Source of the DNA: Paenibacillus mesophilus
GTDB lineage: Bacteria > Bacillota > Bacilli > Paenibacillales > NBRC-103111
Assembly: GCF_005938385.1 (NCBI RefSeq)
Contig: NZ_VCRA01000004.1
Coordinates: forward strand, 62,001 to 126,000
Direction: 5' to 3'
DNA length: 64,000 bases
The notes under the pieces are model-generated. The model searched no databases and was not told the origin of the DNA. It worked only from the letters and a program-made list of their open reading frames with translations. Shown one piece after another: positions 32,817 through 43,100 of the stretch (its first letter is position 1; each line of letters begins with the position of its first letter). Both the position numbers and the translations under genes were made by a program.

Positions 32817-33053
32817 ATGGTCTATGAACGAATACGGAACATGCGTGAAGATAAGGATCTATCACAAGAGAAACTGTGCGAGTATCTGAATTGCAAGCAG
32901 CGAACCTACAGCGATTACGAACGAGGGAAGTTGGATATTCCGACAGCGCTCTTAATTGCATTAGCAGATTTCCATCAAACGAGCATCGATTATTTGCTTG
33001 GCCGCACGGATCAAAAAACGCCTTATCCACCTCGCGCCAAAAAACGTTCTTGA
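32817..33053 (+). CDS. XRE-family transcriptional regulator
   Basis: 78 residues from ATG 32817 (GAGGTG 8 bases upstream). The helix-turn-helix RNMREDKDLSQEKLCEYLNCKQRTYSDYERGKLDIPTALLIALADFHQTSIDYLLGRTD is a complete Cro/C1-type domain with no further domain. It is the only plus-strand gene in this array and probably represses its own divergent promoter region. Confidence 0.88.
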   Translation: MVYERIRNMREDKDLSQEKLCEYLNCKQRTYSDYERGKLDIPTALLIALADFHQTSIDYLLGRTDQKTPYPPRAKKRS

Positions 33054-33119
33054 ACTCCGCCATTTCCCCTGCATGGCTCAATGCTTGAAGGCGCAGCCTG
33101 TATAATCCAGTCTACTACT

Positions 33120-33345
33120 CACCCCTTCTCCGTATATGCCCGCGGATCATATTCCTTGCTCCGGTTGCCGGGCGCATCATACTCGTAGCCGATTATGACT
33201 TGGATTTTGCCTGGCGCCTCGGCATCCCTCAAAAATGGCAGGTTCGGCCAGTTCGTAGCGCCGGCCAAATCCTCTTAATCGACAAGCCGAATTCGCTCCA
33301 CCAACCGGTTGCGGACATCGTACACCTCCTCTATCGAAACGGCAT
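33120..33345 (-). pseudogene. Orphan fragment of the RHS gene
   Basis: The minus strand encodes DVRNRLVERIRLVD-stop-EDLAGA, NWPNLPFLRDAEAPGKIQVI and GYEYDAPGNRSKEYDPRAYT. This is nearly the same as the RHS protein section encoded at 37850-38060 (RNRLVKRIRLVDQADLAGAA, then WPNLPFLRDAEAPGKIQVIT). An in-frame TAA and both truncated ends mark it as a displaced fragment left by recombination downstream of the main RHS gene. Confidence 0.85.
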
Positions 33346-33396
33346 ATTGTACAGTTGCGATGGATTTTGAAAAAACTGCTAGAAAACGAAGATAAC

Positions 33397-33495
33397 AAAA
33401 GGGCGATTATGGTGGCATCTGACCATAATCGCCCTTTTCAATGTAACGGAAAACGTTATTAAGGTATAAATTAAAGCATTTATGTGCGTACAATC
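33397..33495. repeat. Array repeat with terminator hairpin, copy B
   Basis: A perfect 17-bp arm pair (AAAAGGGCGATTATGGT/ACCATAATCGCCCTTTT) is followed by GTAACGGAA, GGTATAAA and GTGCGTAC. It is similar block by block to 30848-30950. T-tracts on both sides suggest a bidirectional terminator. Confidence 0.65.
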
Positions 33496-33593
33496 AATAT
33501 GACAGAATTTTATACGGGTATTACATGGGTAATATGTGTTATTGGTTGAATGATGGGTTAAATCGTCACTGGGTAGCCCCCACCAAAAAAGAA

Positions 33594-33627
33594 AAACCTT
33601 GAAGGGCAATAAGCCAATCAAGGTGTG
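33594..33627 (-). terminator. Terminator of the RHS/immunity transcript
   Basis: On the minus strand ACCTTGATTGG pairs through ACCTTGA/TCAAGGT and is followed by TTTTTCTTTTTT, 17 bp after the immunity gene. It would end the long surface-protein/RHS transcript. Confidence 0.85.
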
Positions 33628-33643
33628 ATATTTGAATAACCCC

Positions 33644-34156
33644 TTAATATACCACTAGATTCCCGTTTTTTGGATATTCACCTTCCCAACCACATGGGAA
33701 ATTCCCGTTCTCGTAAACCAAAAGTAAATCAAGGAAGAATAATGGAAGTTTCTTGCAGTCTAAGTAGGCGAACTCCATAATAGCATGAAGCACATCCCAT
33801 TTAACACAATCAACAAAGACGTTATCAAGATTATTTTGCTTACTGTAGGCTTGTAACTTAGCAGAAAGAGATGATTTAATAAACCCCTTTACTTCTCTTA
33901 CAGTGCTATTCCATTCCAAATAATTATTGGGATATTTATTATGCAAAAATTCAGTAAGAGTATTTCTCGCCTCTAATGTTGTGTTTTCCCAATTAGCATC
34001 TGAGTACCATATTTTTGCTTGTTCCCAGTTGCTAACAAGAATAATGTTTCGGTTAATATTCTCATTTGTTAGAGGAGAACCACAATTTGTAAACCACTTA
34101 ATGTTATCGATTCTTTCGAAAATCTGTCTTTTGATTTTCAATACAAAGCACCTCAC
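33644..34156 (-). CDS. Putative immunity protein of the RHS toxin
   Basis: 170 residues from a GTG that overlaps the RHS stop codon (GTGA), or from a nearby TTG at 34144 with GAGGTG upstream. The protein is soluble and mixed alpha/beta (NIILVSNWEQAKIWYSDANW, LTEFLHNKYPNNYLEWNSTVREVKGFIKSSL, CKKLPLFFLDLLLVYENGNFPCGWEGEYP). The overlap with the toxin end, like other toxin/immunity pairs, is the main evidence. No known immunity family is recognised with confidence. Confidence 0.7.
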   Translation of the reverse strand: MRCFVLKIKRQIFERIDNIKWFTNCGSPLTNENINRNIILVSNWEQAKIWYSDANWENTTLEARNTLTEFLHNKYPNNYLEWNSTVREVKGFIKSSLSAKLQAYSKQNNLDNVFVDCVKWDVLHAIMEFAYLDCKKLPLFFLDLLLVYENGNFPCGWEGEYPKNGNLVVY

Positions 34157-37100
34157 TCTAAGGGTCTTGGACTCTGATTGATTTTACTAGGTATCCTTGG
34201 CACTGGCATGCCTCCAAGCAACCCATGTTCGACACGCTGTTCAATGGCTTTAGCTGTAATTTGCATCGCTTCCTCTTGAGGATACCCGGCGGCTTTCAAA
34301 GAATCAACCATAGCCTTTGAATATTCCAAATTTGTAGGCACTTCACCATATTTTTCTCCACCCCGTCTGTATTGATTCCAAAACTGTTCTAGACTTTCGT
34401 GTGCATTATAATGTGGGGAACCTACTTCTGAAAAAGCGTTGCCTTCTAACTTTGTCGACATTCCTTTATTTGTTGGAATAACGTCCCTATATGCGGCGTC
34501 TTGGTTTAAATGATGGGCTTGCCCTGGAATACTTGTATCTTTCTTCAAAATACCGTACTCGTCCACAACAGGATTACCCGTCCCCTCAGCATCCCCAGAT
34601 GTCGAAGGTTTGCTCTTTTCAGCAGGGGGATTGACAAAATCAGCGGGGTCACTTCCACCACCCGATTTAGTAGGTACAGATTCACCCGTCCCAGCATCCC
34701 CAGATGAACTACTAGAAAAACTCTGGACCAAGTCCTCGACGTCGCCACTAATATGACCATATGAACTTGCAATCAATCCGACACCTGCATAAGCAGCACT
34801 AGCTGCAGCAACTGCGCCTACTCCTGTGGGACTGAAAAACACGGTTCCCGCTGTTCCTCCAGCAGCAAGCTCTGTTCCTAGGAGTGCCGAAGTAACATCT
34901 CCGAACAACTCTCCCAATGCATAGGTTGTGGTATGTTCACTTTCAGGTTCGTGATCAGGCAACAAACCAAATGACATGTTTCTTACTAAGGCGGAAGATG
35001 CACCTTCTAAGAAGGCATCGACATACTCATCTGCCTCAGTCCCATATTCGACTGCATAATTCCAAGTATCAGAAACCACTTCGCTCGCTACTTCGCCCCA
35101 ATTATCCAACTTGGTCTCTACGTAATCCCGAGTATCGGAAACCGTTTCGCTCGCTATTTCGCTCCAATTATCCAACTTGGTCTCTACGTAATCCCGAGTA
35201 TCGGAAATCGCTTCCCTCGCTACTTCGCTCCAATTATCCAACTTGGTCTCTACGTAATCCCGAGTATCGGAAATCGCTTCCCTCGCTACTTCGCTCCAAT
35301 TATCCAACTTGGTCTCTACGTAATTCCAAGTATCGGAAACTACTTCACTCGCTACTTCATTCGCTTCTTCACTCCAATAATCCCATTTGCTCTTAACTAT
35401 ATCAACAAAATCGGCAGTCTTTTCCGATACGAGGTCTATCGTATCTTTAGCAAAATTTTTAATTGCATCAAAAATACTGTGCCCCGTAGGATCAACAAAC
35501 ATCAACGGATTATTGTGCGCATACGTATACCGATTCAAACTAAGCGGATTCGCATCCTCGCCCCAATAGCTGTCCTCCGAGATAAACCGTCCCGTATACG
35601 GGTTGTAGTACCGCGCACGCAGGTAGTACAAGCCCACTTCCGCGTCGAAAAATTCGCCCGCGTAGCGGATTGCGCTGCTGTATTCGCTCTCTACGGTCAG
35701 CGTTGCATTACCGAATACGTCGTAGTCGTATTGGTTCTCGACTTCCCCTGACTCGCTCACGGTCTGCACGACGTCGCCGTGGCCGTTGTACAGATAATAC
35801 GACAGCTTCGCGGAAGCATCCATCCGGGCGATGTAATTGATGCCGCGCACGTAACGTACGGCTACGCTACCCGACGCATCGCTTTCCAAGATAACATGCT
35901 GCCGGTCGTACAGGTAGTTCGTTGTCTTGGCCGCGTAGCTCTCTTTGGAGCTGCGGACCACTTTCTGCGTTCGCAAGTCGTCGCCGTCGTAGACGTAGTC
36001 GACCGTGACGCGCTCGCCCGCCTTGATCCGCTCCGTCTGCTTCAGACGGTTGAAGCCGTCGAACACATTGCTTACCTTCTCGATCAGCGGCGTCAAGTCC
36101 GCGTCTGCGTCGTCTCCGACCGCGTTGCCGCCGGTCACTTGCCTCATGCTCCGCTTGTGCGGGCGAATGTAGCTGACTTGCTGGCGCAGCTCGTTGCCGT
36201 TGTCGTCGTACAGGTAGAGCACCGTTTTCTCCAGCACTTCTTGGCCCGTGCCGTCCGCCATCTTCTCGATCAGCTTCTGCAGCTGGTTCGAGGCGGTGTA
36301 CACGTACTCGCTCTTCTTGACGAGGTACGTCAGCTCGGTTTCGGTGCCCGGGTCCACGTAGCCGCTCGGCTGGGCCGACGTGTATGTCTCCTGCTGCGAT
36401 TGCCGGTTCCCCGCACGGTCGTAGCCGTACAGCGTCGTTTTGCCCGGGGCGTTGACCTTGAGCAGGCGGCCCGCCTCATCGTAGGCGTAGTCGGTCGTGC
36501 CGAAGCTGTCGGTCTTACTCGTCTGCTGTCCGGCTTCGTCGTAGGTGTAGCGGTATGACGACAGGACGCTGCTGTCCGGTTTCTTGTTCGTCAGGCCAAT
36601 CAACCGGCTATTGCGGTCGAACTCGTATTGCTCCGTTACGCCGCCGCCATAGACGATCGCTTTCCGGTTGCCGTTGTCGTCGTATTGGTACGTCGTCACT
36701 TTGCCTTGGAACGTTACGGTTTCCAGGCGGCTCGACTTGTCGTATGTGTACGACGTGGTAAAACCGGTCGAGTCGGTGACGGTCTCGATGTTGCCGACGG
36801 CGTCGTACGTGTACGTGATCCGTGCCACTCCGTCCTTTGTAATTCGCAGCAGACGGTTGTTTTTGTCGTACGCGTAGCTGCTCGTTCCGCTGGTGTCGGT
36901 CATCGAGATGCGGTTGCCCGCTTCGTCGTAGCCGTACCCGATGCTGTCCCCGGTTTCCGTCACCGAGCGGCTGGTCAGCAAGTTGCGGTTATCGTAGGCG
37001 TAGACGGTGTGATTTCCGTTGCGGTCGGTCATCTCCGCTACGCTCAGAGCGAGATTATACCGGTAGACGATCGGCTTCCGCGTCGGATCGGTTGCGCTGC

Positions 37101-40100
37101 GCAGCAGGCCGAATGCGCCGTATGTGTAGGACGTCGCTTTGCCGCGTCCGTCGGTCATCCCTGTCTTGTTGCCCGCCCGGTCGTAGCTGTATGCTACGCT
37201 GACGCCTTGCGGGTCGGTGACTTGCAGCAGCCGTCCCGCTCCGTCGTACGCGTAGCTCGTCGAATGCCCGAGTGCGTTCGTTTCCTTGATCTTTTCCCCG
37301 GCCGGGTTATAGCGGTACGTCCAGGTGGACAGCTCCGGCTTGTTCTTCGCCGCAAGCTCCGGATCGAGCACCCGCACGAGACGGTTGGCCAAGTCGTACG
37401 TATACGTCCAGCCGTAGCGCTCTTCGTCGGAATTGGCCGATTGGTAGCCGACCGCATCGATTTTCTTGACCGCATTGCCATTCACGTCGAGCACGTTCCG
37501 GGTCACGACTTTGTTGTACGGGTCGGTCACCGTGACTAGCCGGTTCAGTTGATCGTAGCCGTAGGTCATCGTATGTCCCTTGGCGTTCGTCTCGGTCACT
37601 TTGTTGCCGGCCAAATCGTAGCCGTACGTGAAGGTGTGCTGTTCGGGATCGGTCATCGTCAAGACGCGGTTCATCCGGTCGTACGTGTATTTGGTTTCAA
37701 ACCCGCGTTCGTTGCGCATGGAGATACGGTTCCCGACCTCATCGTAGGCGTACTGCTGGTACACGTCCGTCCCGCCGTACTTGCGGATCACCTTATCGAC
37801 TCGGTTCAATGCGTCGTACGTGTAACTGACCGCATATTGCTCCCGATTCGCTGTATCCTGCTCCGCATAAGCCCGCGGATCATATTCCTTGATCCGATTG
37901 CCGAGCGCGTCGTACTCGTAGCCGGTTATGACTTGGATTTTGCCGGGAGCCTCGGCATCCCTCAAAAATGGTAGGTTCGGCCAGTCGGCCGCACCGGCCA
38001 AATCCGCTTGGTCGACTAGCCGAATCCGCTTCACCAAACGGTTCCGGATATCGTACACGAGCTTCTCGACATCCGCTTCCGACGCATCGCGCAGTTTCTC
38101 GGTCCGGACGAGATTGCCGTTCTTGTCGTACCCGTTCGTCGTTACTGCTCCGCTCGAATCGGCCGACGTATGGAGCAGGTTGTTGTCAAAGTACGTATAG
38201 GTCTGCTCCCGCACAAAGGCGCGGTCGTTCGTGCCGGTCAAGCTTTTCTTGACGATATTGCCGATCGAATCGTAAGCGTACGATTCGATGGAGTAGATGA
38301 CGCTGCCGCTCGCATCCAGATCGAGAGGCGTCCGCTTCTCGGTCATCCGCTTATTTGCATCATACTTGAACAGCGTGACGCTGCCGCGCTTATCTTTGAC
38401 GCTAACGAGATTTCCATTTAGGTCGTATTTCGACTCCACCGTATTCCCGTACGGATCGGTCGCCGTCTTCTCTTGTCCGAAAGCGTTGTAACGGTACGCC
38501 TTCGTGTTGCCAAGCGCGCCGGTCTCCGATAGTTTCCGCCCCAGCTTGTCGTAGGTGTAGCTGGTGCCTCCGCCGTCGGGGTAGGATACTCCGGCCAACG
38601 TGCGGTCGGCGTTATATGCATACTCCGTCGCATGGCCGCGGGCATCAGTCTTCTTCGTTACGTTCCCCAGTACATCATAGACAAAGCTCGTCCGGTAGCC
38701 GAGTGCATCGGTCTGCGCGATCAGACGGCCAAGTCCGTCATACTCGTAGACCGTTCCTGCCGAGCCGTCCAAATTGCCCGTGTACCGCAGCCCATCTACC
38801 GATTTACGTACAAGTCCGCGGGCATCGTACCCCAAGTATTGGATTCCCGCACCGTCGGGAGCCACTGTCGCCGTACGGCGGTTCATCGCGTCGTAGGTGT
38901 ATGCCATTCCCGGCATGGACATGACCGCCGCCGGAGTATCCAATGAGGCATTGTACTCGTTCGGCGAAATTTCCTTCAACAAATTGCCGACCGCATCGAA
39001 GACGTATCTCGTGATCGCCCGGCTTCCGTCTGCGGCGGGAGCGTTCTTGCGGATCAGGCGATCCAGCGCGTCGTACTCGTACAGCACCGACATGCCTTTC
39101 GGGTTGATCTCGGCCGTTAGCCGCCCCTTCGCATCATAGCGGTATTCGGTGATCGCCGACATCGGGTCGGTTTTCTTGAGCAGGTGCCCGTCGTAGTCGT
39201 ACTCGTAACGGGTTACACCGCCCAGCGGATCGGTTCGGCTCTTCAACTGACCGTTCTTCGTGTACGCAAGGACAGTCGCCGATACGACACGATCGGCGTA
39301 TTCGTTATCGAACTTTGCTCCGGCCAAACTATTGGAATGAAGATCGGACGTCTTCACGAGCAAAGATTCCGTCACGAGTCTGGAGCGCGTATCGTACGCA
39401 TAGCGTCTGACTTCGTAGTCCCCGTCGGCGACTTTGGCCAGCTTGGTGATGACGTTGCCGGCCTGGTCGAATCGCTGCACCGTCTCCCTGCCGAACGGAC
39501 CGGCCCGGCGGACGAGCCTGCCCGCTTTATCGTACTCCATGTTGACACGGTCTCCGGCCGAAGCCGTTTGCTCTACGGCTCCCGATACGCCCGAAACTTT
39601 CACGAGAAACGTCTCGCTGGCGACCGGGCGATTCGCTTCGTCGTAAGCCGTTTCCGTTCTCTTGAAGTTCGAGTAGAAGCCCTCCGCGCCGATTTCCTCC
39701 ATCTTGGCCGTGACGTTGCCGGAGGAGTCGTATTCGTAACGTTTCGCCATCCCGGCCGCGTCGTAGCTTTCGATCAACTCTCCTTTGGCAGAGTATTCGA
39801 ACCTCTCTACGCCACCGTCCGCATTTTCCACCCTATATGGCTTGTCGAAAATGTTGTGGTACGTTCTCGTCTCCCGCCCTAACCGGTCGATCCGAACGGA
39901 CATCGCTTTGCCGGTCAGGTCGTAGTCGTAGCGTTCCGCGGCGCTTTCGGCGTTCGTCGCTTGCTTCAGCTTGCCGTTCAAATAGTACGTATACGTCGTC
40001 GTGTATCCGAGAGCGTCGGTTTCGCTCCTGACGCGCCCCGAGCCATCGTAAGCTATTGTGCGGGTCGCTTGCGAACCGCCGCTCTGCCCGTTCCTCGCCG

Positions 40101-43100
40101 ACGTCTGGGCGGAAATGATTTTCACCTTGCGGTTATCCGCATCGTATTCCATCACGATACCGATCGATCTTTCCGGCTGGGCGTCACTATAGCCTTCCCC
40201 GTCCGCTTCTTTGACCACATTGCCGCGGCCGTCGTATTGACGGAACATCGTCACTTCCCGAGACGTACCGTCGAAGGCGATAGCCTTCACCGGACGATTC
40301 AGCGCATCGTACTCCGTTATCGTACCCGGAGCCGCTTCTTCGGTCAAAGCCGCATATCTCGCGTCGATCTCCTTGATCTTATTGCCGCTGTCGTCGTATA
40401 CGTAACGGGTCGTGTTACCGAGCGGGTCGATCCGCTTGACCATCCTTGCCAGCCCGTCATACATGTAGGTGACGTCGGCCTCGATTCCCCCGACTGTCAA
40501 CGTCTCGCCGGTACGGTTGCCGACTTTGTCGTACCGGTACCGGGTTTCCTTCGACGCTTGCCTGCCGTACGGCTCCTTCTTGGAGATGACCCGGTTGCCC
40601 GCATCGTACGCGAACTCCATCGTATCCCATCCGCCGCCGTTCTGTACGGACTGCCGGGTCACGTTACCCGCGTAGTCGCGCTGCGTCGTTTTCCGGTAGC
40701 TTCCGTAATCCCGGAATCCGCCCGGCCCGTCCGTTTCCCGGTAAACGCCGCTTTCTTCCTTCAATTGACCGGCATAATCGAACGAATATGCATACATCCG
40801 GTACTTCGTCTCCGCAGCATCGGCGTATTCCACCATGCCGGTCCGGTTGCCGTTCCCGTCGTAGAAGTAGCGGACATGCGCCGTTCGGCTGTCGTCCACC
40901 TTCCGGTATTCGTCCGTCTGCCGGAGCCTCGTATCGTAAGCATAGGACGTATCCGACGATACCTCATCGACTCCCGCTCGCACGCCCCCCTGCTTCTCCC
41001 GCAACACGTTCCCCGCAAGGTCGTACTCATAGGCCGTGTAGGTATAGTCTTGGGAGCCTCGCCGGGACGTCTTCCTCATCGCAATAAGTCCGAGGGCGCT
41101 GAAGAGGAACTCGGTCGTCCTGTCCCCTGGCTCGTTGTGCAAGGCTACGCGGTTTAAGGCGTTGTAGCCATACGACGTTTCATACCCGAGCGCATCCGTT
41201 CGCTTTACGAGCCTTCCCAATCCGTCGTAACCGTAACTTGTCGTGTAACCGCGCGGATTCGTCTCCGTCAGTTTGTTGCCGACGTAATCGTATGTGTATG
41301 TCATAGAGACAAACCGGGCCTTGTCCGGAGTCGCCTCCACTTTCCGCAGACGGTCCAAGATGTCATAGTGCATCTTCTTCACATAGCCTTCTTCATCCGT
41401 TACCGTCACCAGAAGAGGCGTATCTGCGCTTGCGCCGAGCCGGTACTGCAGCGTCAACGTGCCTTTGTCCACCGTATCGTTCTCGTATCTGGACTTGCGC
41501 ACGAGCCTGTTCTTGCTGTCGTACTCGTAGCGGGTGCTGTGGCCGTTCGCGTCGATTTCCTTGGTTTTATTGCCTTTGCCGTCATATTCCATCGTCTTTA
41601 GTACGTTCCATGCCCCGTTATCCCATACGCTAGCCCGCACTAGCGTGCCGGTAATATCGTATTCGTACGTGAAGACGTTCTGCACCTGGTCCGTGTAGCG
41701 CACGAGCATATTCGCGTAAGGAGATTCCTCGAAGCTGTACGTCTTGGCACTCTGGTCGGCGTAAACGGTCTTGATCGGGCGATTCAAAATGTCGTACTCG
41801 TACGCGGTCCGGTTTCCGTTCGGATCGATCTCCGCCGTCCGGTTGCCCGTGTTCCAGTCGTAGCCGTATACCGTTGCCGATTGCCTGCCGTCTTCCAGCA
41901 GCTTGTATTGCTTGGTCAAATAAGCGCCCTGCACATTCGTGCCGCCGGCGTCGATCCCGTACTCGTAATAAGTCACGAAGGAGCCGCCGTCGGATGAAAC
42001 GGTCTTCGCCGTCACATTGCCGAAGCTGTCATAAGCATAGTCCGTCACGACTCTGCCGCCTCTGTCCGACATGGTCGTTTCTTTGAGCACATTGCCGTTT
42101 GCATCGACTTCAAAAACGTTTTGGTTCGTCGTCTGCGCATCCTGCTTCCATGTTTTCAGCGTCAGCACGTGGTACTTGTCGTAGGCGTAGGAGTACACGA
42201 CGGTATGCTCGGTATCAACCGGATAGCCGTTCGCGTCCCGTACCGCTTCGGGCCCCGTGTAGTTGGTCATGTTCCCGTATTCGTCGTAACGGTAATTCTC
42301 GATCCGCTTCACCGGCTCCCCGGCCGCTTGTCCATTTACTATGGGATAGGACCATGTTTCTTTTTTCTTGACCAGCTTCATCTCGTCGCGCTCGGTCAGC
42401 AGCGTTTCCTTATGGTCGGCGCCCTTCAGCTCTGTGATCAGCAATTGATGAAGACCGTCATACGTATACTTCGTTTCATTGCCGGAAACGTCTGTCGTTA
42501 CCGTGTAGTATTTGTACGTATCGCGCAAATAAGCGTCATTGCCGGCGTTGTAGCCGGGATAGCCGAAGCCGTCCGCTTCGTTCGTATACGCGTAGTTCGT
42601 CTTGTTCTTCGCCTCGGTCGCGAACTTGTCCGGAAAGCCGCTTTTCGTCGCATCGTAACCGGTCTTGACCAAATCTTTCTTCTCGAACACTTTGCGATAC
42701 TGCATGCTGCCCTGGTGCAGCGTCTTCGTGAAATTGTCATACGCGTACCGCTTCATCCGGTTCGTCTTCGCATAATCGATCTGGATGAGATTCTCGTAGC
42801 GGTTATAGGCCGAGTACTGCGTGCCGTTCATATAAGTAAAGCCGAGATCGGGCTGCTCGTACCAGAAATGGTATTTAGGCTTGCCGTCCGCATCGAACAC
42901 GCGCTGCAGTCTCGTACGCATGACTTGCTTGGAGGAGTTTACGAGTACGGCCGACTTGTCGTACACGATCGATTTGTCTCCAGGCAAGCGGACGATCACC
43001 TGAAACTTGCCCTGCAAATCGCCGGAGTCCGTATTGTTCGGATTCTGCGACGCTTTCCAGCTTTCCTCGGCGGATAAGGGAGTGTTTGCGATTGGACCGA

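Noticed and set aside
35050..35375. 66-bp repeats considered as a CRISPR array
   Set aside because: The repeats are contiguous without spacers and lie in frame within a coding sequence.
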